Source: Salisapilia sapeloensis
Lineage: Eukaryota > Oomycota > Peronosporomycetes > Peronosporales > Salisapiliaceae
Assembly (NCBI GenBank): GCA_023334545.1
Contig: JAADVB010000226.1
Coordinates: 1-29,768 of the forward strand
DNA length: 29,768 nt
Direction: 5' to 3'
Below are positions 7,954 through 19,300 of this stretch, one piece after another. The notes below the pieces were generated by a model that was not told the origin of the DNA, made no database searches, and was given only the letters and a program-made list of their open reading frames with translations. The number at the start of each line of letters is the position of its first letter. The first letter of the stretch is position 1. Position numbers and translations under genes: made by a program.

Positions 7954-9660
7954 CTATCGCCATCCTACCGTCCAAAACGACATCGCGATTGCCACTGTCA
8001 ATGTTGTCTGCATTTGAGTTGACGCAATCCGACCACTTCCATTATCCTCATCCTCGACACCTCCATAGCACGGTATTTTGCTGGACGACATCTTTCCCAA
8101 AGCTTTTAAAAGATCGGCGTTCGCTTTCTGCCATGAAGCTACCGACATTAATCCATAGTGCGTGCGTCCGAATGCACCAGCTTTTCCATCCTGCGCTCCT
8201 TCAAGATAGTATTCAGTGTCTGGATTCAATGCCCAAAAGTATCCGCCTTGGATTGAAGCCGCATAATCGATCAGATAATCGAGAGCTGCTTTTTGATGGG
8301 GCTGTTCATCTTCGTAGACACCACTGAAGGATCCGAGAACAACAGGAATGGTGCTCTCAACGCTCACCAGATCTCCAAGTGCCTCTTCCATGACACTGGC
8401 ATAATTCGTAGCAATTTCTTTCACTGTTAAGTGTTCGTACGACTCACAATAGAACATCGAGTCGGAGCAATCGATCTTGGACTCTACTTTCTTACCATCG
8501 ACAAAGTCAACGCACTCGGTTTCAAGTTGGTCTTCCGTCAACGACAGATCATCTGCAGATGTCGAGCAGTTCCGGTCAACTTTATAAAAGTAGTTTCGAG
8601 GATCCACATTGTGTGCGTGTGCTTGAGGAGCATAGACAACTTTGTTTTTAGCGGAAACGTCCAAAGGTCTTTCGGTAGCGTTGTGAAGGTTCCCACCATT
8701 CCAATGTTTTGAACTTTGTTTCGGGTAGTCATCATTCACTTGAAAATTCTCGTATTGCGTTGGAGAGCTAGCACCTTCGACGAATACGAGCCACTGCGGG
8801 CAGAGCTCCAGTACGCGTTCTGTCAAGATCTCTGCTGCATCATGCCAATCCGTTTTTGGGTCTGACTCATTGTCGTTTCCAACCCATTGAGCGTCCAGCA
8901 TAGCATTTTTCATCGAGATGCCCAGGATGTTCCACAAACCTGCCTTACACATAGTTTTCGCAAGAACTGAGACTGCGTCATAAATGACAGTCTCATTCAC
9001 CTTCTTGTACGGAGCAGTGTACCACAATGCGTCTTTATTGTAGAGAGTGAGCAAGTGCATGTCAAGGAGTACGCTCACATGTTTATCTTGAAGTGTCTGA
9101 ATGAACCGACCGATCAAATCCAGATACGTGACATCGTTACTGTTTTCCCATGTCGTCAATTCTTGGTTGTCGTACTGGTGGATGTACGAGAGCTGGGGAG
9201 TCGCATCAGCAACGACATATGCAGCTTTTAAAGGCACACGCACAGAATTAAAGTCATTCGACTCGAGGAAGTCCATCACTTTTGCCTATACATACATGAA
9301 TTAATGTTACGACAGGTACCCGTAGCACCATAGATGAACGCACTATAGTTGTGCCTTGCGTGCCTTGTGCATTGTTACTATCTTGTCCCCATAAGCCCTC
9401 CGGAATCATGTTTTCTCTCTCGAAACCGCTCCATGTCACTCCTTTTATCTTTATTTCCGTCTCGATCGCCGAGTCTTCAGGATCAATGGCATATATCTTG
9501 CTATCTCGAGCAACGTAGTTTGGATGGCGGCACTCTATGATGCGGTTCAGATGATTAAACATTTTAACATTACATTGTATGAATCGGCACAACCTCGTAG
9601 CGCAGAACCCGGCGCTGATAAGGCTGTCAAAATCATTGTCATTAAAGCAAGTCGCATCAT
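7954..9660 (-). CDS. Secreted GH5-family cellulase-like protein with a GPI-type tail, predicted catalytically dead
   Basis: Exons on the minus strand: 9660-9594, 9534-9344 and 9285-7954 (1,590 nt, 529 residues). A signal peptide (MMRLALMTMILTALSAPGSA) precedes a GH5 (beta/alpha)8 domain: IKIKGVTWSGF near residue 50, FNSVRVPL, LLDMH, the NILGI..KN strand, WLVFVEG and YFWALNP. Members usually cut beta-glucans or cellulose with two glutamates. Both are missing: the acid/base strand reads KNAM at 212-215 where the family has NEP, and the nucleophile strand reads GSFS at 404-407 where it has GEFG. The usual PH.Y segment reads PQAH. The ends look maintained, with a small-residue site before a C-terminal hydrophobic stretch as in GPI-anchored proteins. 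It may bind glucan at the cell surface without cutting it. An Inr lies 54 nt before the ATG. Confidence 0.82.
9286..9343 (-). other. Intron 2 of the GH5-like gene (58 nt)
   Basis: Donor GTGCGT, branch-like CGTAAC and acceptor TATAG. Splicing joins GTTI to AKVMDFLESNDFNSVRVPL, which restores the continuous helix and strand expected in GH5 proteins. Confidence 0.85.
9535..9593 (-). other. Intron 1 of the GH5-like gene (59 nt)
   Basis: Donor GTTGTG, branch-like CTGAACC and acceptor CATAG. It links the signal-peptide exon to CRHPNYVARD through a split Glu codon. A competing donor (GTAATG, bases 9573-9568) would give an intron of only about 40 nt and seven or so extra residues. The exact donor is therefore uncertain, but an intron here is needed. 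Confidence 0.6.
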
Positions 9661-9699
9661 GGTCCGAGCTTCAGGAGATATGAGGTGCACGTGGTTTTA

Positions 9700-9717
9700 G
9701 AGAGATTGCAAAGTGAG
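9700..9717 (-). promoter_or_regulatory. Oomycete Inr + flanking element of the GH5-like gene
   Basis: CTCACTTTG followed by CAATCTCTC on the minus strand, one of the clearest Inr/flanking pairs in the window. The initiator A is base 9714, 54 nt before the ATG at 9660, which supports the signal-peptide start. Confidence 0.65.
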
Positions 9718-9720
9718 ACT

Positions 9721-10747
9721 CGATAGACTAGAAAGATGACATGAAAGTGTTCAACAGCTTCAGAGATCTTGCTCTGGTAACGTCGATACAAGTAATTCAC
9801 ACTACATCACTTCGATTCTACTCACTCGACAGTGCCAGACCAGCCAAAAGACGCACACATCCCATAACCAGTCGTGACTCTTGACCAGTGAAATGGTGCA
9901 AGTAGCCGCGTCCTTTGAATTTCTCCAGGCAAGTTAATGTACGACCACTTGAAGCATCAATTGCAGTTACATGAACGTTCCAGCAAAAGCCTGCTCAATT
10001 GGAATTGAAACGAATTATTGCAGCACCTTGTGCTAAATGGAGCCTTCCTGCTATGATCTCTACGCACGCATCTTTCCATCTGTAGCTCGTTTTCATCTCC
10101 TTTTACTGGAGACATTGTCAAAGAATCTTGCATTCCATACTTGGTCCATGAAGCGTGCATATAAAACAATTCTAACTTCTACGCTAGCTTATCGACTTGG
10201 AGCTGTGCATGTGCATTGTCCGTCATTAAAAAGTACTAGAAGCTATCATTCTTTGCTGATACCACCTATTGGTCCAACGCTTAGTCCTCTGAACACATAT
10301 CTTTCTGCAACCATATACCCTTCGCTCTTCCGATCAAGATGCGATTTGAACACGTTTATTTTCAACTACTTGAAGCTTTATCACCTAGTCTGATCCGAAC
10401 ATCTTTTATAAAGATGCAGCCAACCTATACAAAATCAGACATCCGTCCATCCTTGTAAATTTTCAAGCAGTTTGCTCTTCTACTATGTCTTGAAAGATGT
10501 GTCTACTCATCTTCAAGCATGCGCGAGTACGAAATACATCTTATAACGTCGTAACGTTTCGCTCTCGCTTCCAATGGTCACCTCCTTCGTACTCTTGTCG
10601 AACGTCAACCGCAAACTTGAGTTCCTACATGATAGAGCGATCTTCTACACGTACATAAAGAGCACCAAGCAACTAGAAACGATCATTTATATGGACAATC
10701 GATTTATCTTTTTAAGAAAGCACTCGTGCGATATCTTGCAGAGTACA
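9721..10747. other. Intergenic region, no gene seen
   Basis: About 1 kb between the promoter of the GH5-like gene and the stop of the SulP gene. The longest frame, plus 10037-10393, has no recognisable domain, odd composition and no promoter match, so I do not call it. No tRNA, repeat or transposon end was seen. Confidence 0.5.
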
Positions 10748-12886
10748 CTAGTTATGGAGCATCGGGTAGGAGATAGAAGTGGCCGAGGGCGAGAATGGTG
10801 GAAGCTGCTGATGTTGCGAACGAGGCGTGAGCGTCGAAGCCGACAGCGATCTCTGCGTTCCGACGTTGGCTGACACGCGATGACTGTTCGTCCGGCGCAT
10901 GCTTCCTTCCACAATCTGAATCTGGACACCGTCGGCAGCAGGTGCACGAACCTCCTCCGTGAACTGCCACCCGACATCATGATGCAGCAAGTCCATCGAC
11001 TGTGGACACAAGTGTCTCGCGACCACGACCTTGCCTTCGGATTCATACTTGTCCGCGACTTCACGCAGTGCTGCGACGGCAGAAAAGTCACAGAAGCGAG
11101 AGTTCATAAAGTCAATGACGATGACATCCGGGTCTTCGGACACTTCAAAGATATGACGAAAGGTCGAGACGGAGGAGAAGAGCAAGTCTCCGCTCATGTA
11201 GTACACCTTGACGCGCTCCGAGTTGGTGATTGTCTGTGGCGGATGCGAATCGTCCGACGTGTTGGACGTCGAGTTGTCGTCCTTTTCTCTCGTGACACGA
11301 AGGACTTCAGTCGTAGTCTCGAACGTGATCTGTCTTCCAGAGCTCCAACCGTGCACGAGTGCCTGCCAGATGACACCAACGATCACTGCGACAGCCAGGT
11401 TGACGGCTGCCGCCAGAACGGATACGAGGATGATATTGAACGCGTCGGCGGTCTTGAGACGGAAGATGAGGAGGATCGAGGGCCAGTAAAAGGTGTGTGC
11501 AACGATGATGAAGAGGATGCCTGTCAAGCAGGCAACAGGCACCAGTTCGATGAGAGAGCTAGCGAAGAGCACGACGATAAAGGTGCAGATGCCGGCCGTG
11601 AAGCACGACAGGCGGAAGCGAGCGCCGTTCAGGACGTTTCCCATGGACTGTCCGATCATGGAGCATCCACCCATGCCGCCAAAGACAGAGCATAGGAAGT
11701 TACCGATGCCTTGTGCTAAGCACTCTTTCCTGCACATGTACTCAGACAACTTCCGGTCCGTGACATCCACAACAGCTTGGAGCGTCATGATCGACTCGAA
11801 GATACCAATGGCAGCAACACTTCCAGCGCACGAGAAGACGGCACCCCAGTCCTGGACGCTCGTCAAGTTTGGAAAGACAAAGGATGGAAAGCCACCACTT
11901 AGTTTCGACGTATCGCCAACTGTGCGCGTATCATAGCCGAGGAGAGGGCGGTTGATACCGAATTCGAGCGCGACGCCAATGATGGCAACGACGAGAGTGG
12001 GCGGGATGAGGCGACCGATGACTGGTACCCGAGGAAAGTAGTGCATGATGATCATGGTTACGACGACGAGGCAGATGGTGCACCAGAGCACTGGATCGGA
12101 TAGCTTCATCCACTCAATGTTATGGTCCGACTCGCATTCACCAAACAACTGGTCTTTGTCTTTGCACTCTTTAAACGTCGTCATCTGCGATAGGAACATC
12201 ATGACGGCGAGACCGTTAAGGAAACCGATGTGAGCTGTGCGAGGGATCAACGCGAATAGACTGGAGAGACCTAAGAGTCCGAAAACAAATTGCATGATGC
12301 CAACGAGAAGCAACGCAACGAAGAAATGGTTCAGCCGCTCCTCTTCACTCAAGTATCCGATCGCGCCGTCCGTCCCCGTGAGCTCCGGCATGACCATCGC
12401 GACGGCTCCAGCGGCACCAGCGACCGTCGCCGGTACACCGCCCAACAATCCGACGACGAGGCCTAGGAAACCGGTGGCGTACAAACCTCGAACTGGCCCT
12501 AGATTGGCAACGTAGCTAAATGCGACGGTCTCTGGGATCATGAGCAACGTCGCGGCGATGCCACATAGAATCTCTGTCTGAAGCACCTTCCAATTAGTAA
12601 AGTAGAATGCCGACGAGTCCTTAATGTCCTTTGGAATTTTCTGGACGGTAGGTCCAGGATTGCTGTGTTTAAGCGCTCGTACGCCTTCTCGGGAGACCCG
12701 TAGAAGGCGCTTGGAGCCATGTACAAAGGTGGCATTTAACAATGCTGAGATGGACTGCACCTCTGGGTTCTCCGCCGATGGTCGTGCGTACGATTCGCCG
12801 ACTGCGGCACGATAGCTGTGTGGAAAATGGAGCAAGTCGTCTTGCTTGGCTGGAGATGGCACGGGTGAAGACGTGTGGGGGCTCAT
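10748..12886 (-). CDS. SulP/SLC26-type anion transporter with C-terminal STAS domain
   Basis: A complete single-exon 712-residue protein. After a roughly 95-residue cytosolic N-terminus comes the SulP membrane domain (about 105-510, many hydrophobic helices). Family-like segments include LQTEILCGIAATLLMIPE with FSYVANLGPVRGLYA, a GxxGAxAMVMPEL helix, GIFESIMTLQAVVD, and GGMGGCSMIGQSMGN. A STAS domain follows (about 556-645, with VIVIDFMNSRFCDFSAVAAL), then a Ser-rich tail. SulP proteins move sulfate, bicarbonate, chloride or related anions across membranes, and the STAS domain regulates them. The membrane core resembles the bacterial bicarbonate/sulfate branch, so sulfate and bicarbonate are both plausible. 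It is head-to-head with the CFAP47-like gene, 472 nt apart. The ATG at 12886 is the first in frame and has an Inr-like site 51 nt upstream. Confidence 0.93.
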   Translation of the reverse strand: MSPHTSSPVPSPAKQDDLLHFPHSYRAAVGESYARPSAENPEVQSISALLNATFVHGSKRLLRVSREGVRALKHSNPGPTVQKIPKDIKDSSAFYFTNWKVLQTEILCGIAATLLMIPETVAFSYVANLGPVRGLYATGFLGLVVGLLGGVPATVAGAAGAVAMVMPELTGTDGAIGYLSEEERLNHFFVALLLVGIMQFVFGLLGLSSLFALIPRTAHIGFLNGLAVMMFLSQMTTFKECKDKDQLFGECESDHNIEWMKLSDPVLWCTICLVVVTMIIMHYFPRVPVIGRLIPPTLVVAIIGVALEFGINRPLLGYDTRTVGDTSKLSGGFPSFVFPNLTSVQDWGAVFSCAGSVAAIGIFESIMTLQAVVDVTDRKLSEYMCRKECLAQGIGNFLCSVFGGMGGCSMIGQSMGNVLNGARFRLSCFTAGICTFIVVLFASSLIELVPVACLTGILFIIVAHTFYWPSILLIFRLKTADAFNIILVSVLAAAVNLAVAVIVGVIWQALVHGWSSGRQITFETTTEVLRVTREKDDNSTSNTSDDSHPPQTITNSERVKVYYMSGDLLFSSVSTFRHIFEVSEDPDVIVIDFMNSRFCDFSAVAALREVADKYESEGKVVVARHLCPQSMDLLHHDVGWQFTEEVRAPAADGVQIQIVEGSMRRTNSHRVSANVGTQRSLSASTLTPRSQHQQLPPFSPSATSISYPMLHN

Positions 12887-12922
12887 GGGAAAATTCGATT
12901 GAGACCGTGCACAATGGAGAAC

Positions 12923-12940
12923 TCTGAATGTAGGAATGTA
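12923..12940 (-). promoter_or_regulatory. Possible Inr of the SulP gene
   Basis: TACATTCC followed by TACATTCAG on the minus strand, resembling the Inr/CAWTTT pair. The initiator A would be base 12937, 51 nt before the ATG. The match is imperfect (ACA in place of TCA). Confidence 0.4.
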
Positions 12941-13358
12941 GGTCTGCCTCTGCTAGAGGATGCGCAGCTTCAGAAATACGGGTGATGTACTTGTGCGTCT
13001 ATTCGTACTGATAAAAGTTATTTCGAGCAAGAATAAGGAGTCAGTATAGAGCACAGATGCGTCTGGGTCCACCGTTTGTCTAACTTAAAGTAGTACCGAA
13101 TCTGATTCCTGTCATCGGAGCTGCGACAAAACTACTGTTGTAAGATACGTGGGACAGCTCCACGGGTCTTCGTATTGGACGTGTACAAGATTCGACGTCG
13201 ATTATGCCTTTGAAGTAGAATTCGAACTGGGTAAGGACATGGGGAGATGCCCGTTGTTCTTCATGTAAAAATGTGCTATTTGTTGAATTTGAAGTGCAGT
13301 TCTTGATGCTTGATGAAACGGACGGCCGTTCAAGTGGTGAGTCGACTTTCACTGTAGG
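12941..13358. other. Divergent promoter region between SulP and CFAP47-like genes
   Basis: About 420 nt serving two head-to-head genes. A minus-strand frame (13080-13439) crosses into the CFAP47-like gene but has no protein-like features. I found no convincing Inr in front of the ATG at 13359. An in-frame TGA at 13338-13340 rules out an N-terminal extension without splicing. Confidence 0.5.
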
Positions 13359-16300
13359 ATGGAGCGACTGCAAGTAGCTCCGACCGAGATCGAATTTGGA
13401 TCCGTCGAGACAGACGTCAACTACGTCGCTGTATTTCACGTCCGTAATAATAGTACGAAGCTCATTCGATATCGGGTGGAACCACCTTCGAAAGCTTCTC
13501 GTTTTAAAGTATTATTAAACAATCGAGATATCGCAGTCGAGGTGAATGCTACCATCAAGCTACCTCCTGGTATCACAACTACCTACCAAATTACGTTTGA
13601 GCATGAACGAGAGCGTCCTGAGCCGCTCCTTGATTCTGTCCATGATCTACTCTTGATAAAGGAAGAAAATCAATCACCGATCGAAGTGCCTCTATTCGCT
13701 CGTCGAGCTTGTCCAGACATTGACATCGAGCCTAGTCGATGTGACGTCGGTCTAGTGGTGATGATGCAGCGGAGTGCTGCATTTGTCAAACTTCGCAATG
13801 CTGGATCTCGAACAGGAAAGTTCATGATCGATATGATAGCCGGCGATAGCACGTCCGAAGGCAATGGCCAAGTCGGAAATACACTAACTGTCAATCCGGA
13901 AGAGGTAGTCCTTGCTCCAGATGAACGTGTCAGTATCAAAGTCGACGTTCTCGGTCAAGTCTTGGGTTCCTTTCGCCGCTTACTTCGTGTTCGAGTTGTG
14001 GAAAGCCAGACGTCTCACAACTCTAAAGATGCTGAAACTGGATGGAGTGATTTATGCAAGAGCGAAAAGTTTGTCGACGTTCGCGGCAAAGTTGTCAGTC
14101 ACACCATGGAGCTTCTTGCAACAAACAGCAAGCAAGCGCTTGAATCGATCTACTTTGGTTCTTTGTTTGCAGGTGAAAAGCGAACGATCCATGCCGTATT
14201 GCGTAACAATGGTCCACAGCCGCTGTCGTTCGATGCATCCATCAGCTTTAGCAGTAGTGGCACCAAGCAGGTAGATGAAGATCGAGCAACGTACGAACGT
14301 CGGAAAGAGTTACAGATATCACCAGCACATGGTAAGATTGAACCCTTTGCTGAAGTACCAGTCAGCTTCAGCTTCTCCCCCAAGGCAGTAGAGTGGGAAG
14401 AATGGAAGAAGCGGCAGTGGGAGCATCAGAAGGAGAACGATACTTTGGACGAGCTGCCACCATCTCTACTACAGGCATTCATGTCCATCCAATGCACTGT
14501 CAGCCACGTGCAAAACTTAACATTGGAAGTGTCTGGAAAACGATACTTACCAAAGATAACTCTATCTCCTGACTCTTGTATTGACTTTGGCGATGTCGCG
14601 AGTCATGATCGTGCAGATATGTTAGTTCAAATCAAGAATCTCTCAGGGTTACCAGTCCGATTCGTCCTACGAAAGATAGCTCATTTCTCATGCAAACCTG
14701 CTAGTGGGAGGTTAGATGTTCTCCAATCCCAAAGTCTAGTAATTAGCTTCACACCGACGCAACTCGGAACCTTTTCCAATGTCTTGAACTTGGTCGTGAA
14801 TCAAACGGTTCTATCAATACCTATCTCTGTGAAAGGAAGAGCTACCATTGTGGGTGAAGTGGACAGTCATAAGCCTCTTGTTGGAGGCGTTCAAGCCTTA
14901 CCAGAAGACTTTACACCAGCGTATAAATTCATTCAACCAGAGGACGCCAAGAAGACCCGAGGTGCCTTGAGCAAACGTTTCAATCGCATTCCGTTTTATG
15001 AGAAAGCAGCATTGACGAGTGAGGCTGTGGTCAATGAGTTTGAGGTAGAAGCCGCCGAGACTGGTCATTTAACGTACTCTGTCAAAGAGCTGGCGAAAAA
15101 GTCAGAGCATCGCGAAAAGTATCGCTCATTTCTCGAGGATCGGAAGAGGGAAAGAGATGCAAAAGCTCAAGAGAAGAAAGAGCGTCGGATTAGGTCCAAG
15201 CTAGGTATCACGCGCAGTATTAATGCTGCTATGCAGGAAGCCATGAGTAACAATGACGATGAGCTTGCGGTTCAGAAAGCGATGGAAGGTTCTGACCTTG
15301 GCATTGCAAGGCAGAGTGGCTTGGAGCCGAAGGAATTGACCTTGCCACGAGAATTGAAAACCAAGATGGAACCTTTGTGGCTGCATGAATCAGCGTTCGG
15401 ATTGACAACAAAAGTGTATTTCGACGAAAATAAGTTTGTCAAGAAGAAGTTTAAAGCTCAGCCGACAACACAGGCAGAACGAAGTGATTGCGAGATGCAG
15501 TTGGAGTTTGAACAGCTAGAACGCGTGCTTTCGGGACCTTCGACCATCCACTTTGGAAAAATTAGTGTCAATAGCATTGCTCGAAAGAGCTTGACGGTTC
15601 ATAATAAACTTCCGAGCTACATTCTCGTTGCATTGCACTTGAGCGTGGAAGATCAATTAGAAGAAATAGCTGTAGCCACGTCGCTCAAATCACAAGTCAT
15701 TCCGCCGAGATCCAGTGCTGGCTTTGATATTGGCTTTCGATCAACGCACGAACAAGTCTTTCAAAAGCAATTGACATACTCCATCAATGGAGCCCATTTG
15801 CGTCGAGTAACTGCTGTGGCCGAAGTTGCTCCGATCACAGTGCAATTATCCACGAACGAGCTAGAGTTTGCATTTAATGTGCTGGACACGAACCCAACCA
15901 TGTCGATGGCATTGACCGTCACGAACCCTAGTGACTCGTGCGCAACGTTCATGTGGAAGAACATCACGAATGTAGCTGCATCGATTGACGATAAGCAATC
16001 GGTTACGAGCAGTACAACAAGTTTAACTCGCAATAAGAATACTGCGGCACCAAAGCCAGCTCCTGGTAAACCTGTGTACCAGGTCCTTCCGGCAAGTGGC
16101 GAATTAGCGCCTGGGGCATCTATGAAGCTACAGGTAGAGTTCACACCTCCACCCTGTGCCTCCACTACACCGTATAATGGAAGCAAGATCAATCGAGGGG
16201 ACAGCGCTGCAATGATGTATCTTGTGAGTGACTTTGAAATGCAAGTGGAAGGAGGTCGACCAGTTCAGTTGAGTTGTAAGAGTCAACTAAGCGATGCTAA

Positions 16301-19300
16301 AGTTGATGTAAAGGAAAAGAAACTAGACTTTGGCAACGTTCCTGTCGGTATAGCGACATCCAAGAAGCTATGCATATCCAATAGTTCCCGCCAAGGTACT
16401 CGATCTACTTATTATGTTACTTTGGAACCAAATACGCAGGCGACATCCTTGGGATTTACATTGTCCAAGGCCGTCGGGTCGGTGTCTGCGCAAGATACGA
16501 GCGAGATCTATTTGGAATTGACTCCAAAGAAGCCTTTTACATTAGACGAAACAGCGCTGTACTTGCAAGTTCAATTCAGAGGTGGCAAAAGCGTTAAAGT
16601 ACCGCTGCATGCAGTTGCTTTGGTACCTGATGTCTGCATTACGCCGACAGAGCAGATCGACTTTGGTCGTGTCGTTATTGGCACCTCCATTTCTCGTGTC
16701 CTCAGTCTTGAAAACAGTAGCCCGACGGTGGCGACATTGGCGCTTGATTTGAGAAAAAGTCTTTCAGACGAGTTTGCAGTGTCCATGCCGCCTCATTTGC
16801 TTGAAGATCTGGAGGATGCAAGCAGCGTCTTCATTCCGTTGGAAGATAAGACTGCAAAGGAAGGATCAAGTGACTCGGTCTCTGCCTCGACCAAGTGGCA
16901 AATCTGCATCCCACCGAACGTGAAGGTGTCTTTACAACTGACGTTTACGCCAACGACAGCTACGTCTCATTTCAATCCATTGCCGCTCCAGTTTACAGGA
17001 TCCCAAAGTGTCCAGTGGAGTCGTCCACCAGCTATCGCTCGCCAAGTATCAGCAGAAGCAGTCGATCCGATCCTGTTGTTCTCATGTGCGAATATCAACT
17101 TCCATCGATGCGTCGTCACCCAGGAAGGTATTCGAAAAGTACCTTACACGAAGCAACTGGTGCTTACAAACAACTCGGACCGAACCCTTCAATGGGAGAT
17201 TGAGTTGGCAAAACTAAAGGCACTTCAGGGGACTGGCCATGTCATCTTTCACATGGCTCCGACGAGTGGAGAGCTAGCTAAAGGTGAAGAAGTTTTCATC
17301 CGAACTAGCTTTTTACCTATGGAAGAGATGGAGTACTTAGTGGAAGGGATCCCACTACTGGTAGAAGGACAAAGCTACATTGATTTAAGTTTATGTGGCG
17401 AAGGTATCCATCCGCATTTATCCTTTAGTGTCTCGAAAGTAGAACTGCCACCAGTACCACTCGGTATACCGTCGCAAGCAGTTTTCATACTACAAAGTAT
17501 CGGGTATGATCATTTGGATGTCACCTATCGCTTACCAATGGACTTGTCGAAAGCTCCTGTGACGTTGCATTTTCCCAAAGGTAAAATCCTGAGTATGGCG
17601 CATCCTGCTCTCCCAGTCGAAGTGCGCTTATTGAGCAAGACAAGTGTCGCTTTTAATGCTCGTATCGAATTCTTTGACTCGGATGGAAACTGCTTTCCTT
17701 TGCCACTGTCCGGATCGACAGAAAACTGTTTGCTTTCCAACTACTCGTTTCTACAGTCCACTAGTCTTCATCAAGACGATGCGGATGCTTGTAAAAGAGA
17801 TCATCTATCGTCCAAGTTTTGCTTCCTTACACACCCATCGGGAGAATATCCGATCTACCTAGTATCTGAAAAGCAATGGGACAAGGAAAACGGGAAGCAG
17901 GTAAAAATTAATACGAAGGGGTTGGAGCATCGACAAAGTGCCAAGTCGCAAACGCTTAAACCTCAACCAATGAACGGATTCATCGATGTCGATTGTAGTG
18001 ATATGTTAGAGGATGTGTCCTCCAATACAGCCAGCGCCCTACCACTGTCACCGGTTCGAAAGAAGATGACGATGGAGACACCGACTTTCAGTCAGCAGGA
18101 GATCGTTTTATTGATCAAGTACTTGAACGCGAATTTTGTGACGTCGCAGATCACAAAGTTTCCACATGATTTTGCTGAAAACCATGGCAAGCCTTTGTAC
18201 GAAATGCTCAGTATGGTCTGTCCAAAGAAACCACCGATGGGTGCAAAAATGTCCAAGCAAGCAAAGAATGTTAAAGTACCGGTAACCACTGCTCCACAGT
18301 CCAAGAAAGACGTACAGAACAAAGTCATAGCGCAGTACGCAAGCTTGCTCAAGTTCCTGAAGCCATATGGGGCGATGCTACATGACATTATGCCAGGACA
18401 TTTGCTTCCACAAGACTTGTACGTGCGAGCATGTGAGGACCCAGCGGCAACACCAGGCCTTCTCTCTTCACCTGCTTTGCTAGCGATGAGGTATGAAGTA
18501 CGTCGACAGGTACTAGAGAAGGAGTGGCTAGATATTAGCACGTCTGCATGGATGAAAGTGATCTATCAAGTCATTAAATGTTTCGTACTCTCACGTATTA
18601 CAGCAGACAGCTATACGAGTCAATTGCAGGAGAAAATCTTGTCGAATAAACAACATCGTCACTTTGACGGTAGTAACATCTATAGCGAAGGAGAGATGGT
18701 GCTAATACAATGGATATGCGATCACGTTCGTGACAAGGCAGCTACTCTTGAAAGCATCATGACCGTGCCATCCGATAGTTTGAAGCCTGAAGTACAACTT
18801 CTGGACATTCGTAACGACCTACAAGATGCTCGCTTCTTGTTCTATCTTCTAGCAGCGCATATTCCAACCATTCGAATGGAGTCGCGAGAGTTCCAATCAC
18901 TTCAATTCGACGTAGCTGATCTGAAAAATGTGAAAGACAGGTTTCAAAAGTCTAAGTTATCGCAGTCTCAATTGCAGCAGAACGCACAGGTCCTGTTACG
19001 AGCCTTCCAGTCTACCGGAGTGGACTTTGGACTCGACCCATCTACCTTCTTGGCGACAATGAACGGACGAGAGATGCTGCTATTGTTGTTGCATTTAAAG
19101 CAAGTTCTACCGCAGTTCGTTCCCAGGGCTACAATTTCCTTCCAAGGACTGCTTGGAACCGCTATTAAGAAAAAGATTGAGCTGACGAATCCTAGCCACC
19201 GTACCCTCGTCTATCAAGCATCTTTAGACCAGACCGGAGGATCTACATCCGGCGGTTCTCTTTCTGGTGGCCTCAGTGTGTCCGATATCTTCCAGATCGA

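Noticed and set aside
9254-9592. Reading the GH5-like gene as two separate unspliced genes
   Set aside because: The upstream piece lacks its own end and the downstream piece starts mid-domain on a non-ATG codon. A 58-nt intron with good signals joins them in phase and restores GTTIAKVMDFL.
10037-10393. 118-codon plus-strand frame between the GH5-like and SulP genes
   Set aside because: No recognisable motif, no promoter match and low-complexity composition.
10880-11695. 271-codon plus-strand frame
   Set aside because: It is antisense to the SulP C-terminal half and STAS domain. The very high Asp/Arg content is a mirror of the coding strand's codon use.
13080-13439. 119-codon minus-strand frame overlapping the CFAP47 start
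   Set aside because: It overlaps the conserved first ASH strand and has no protein family features.
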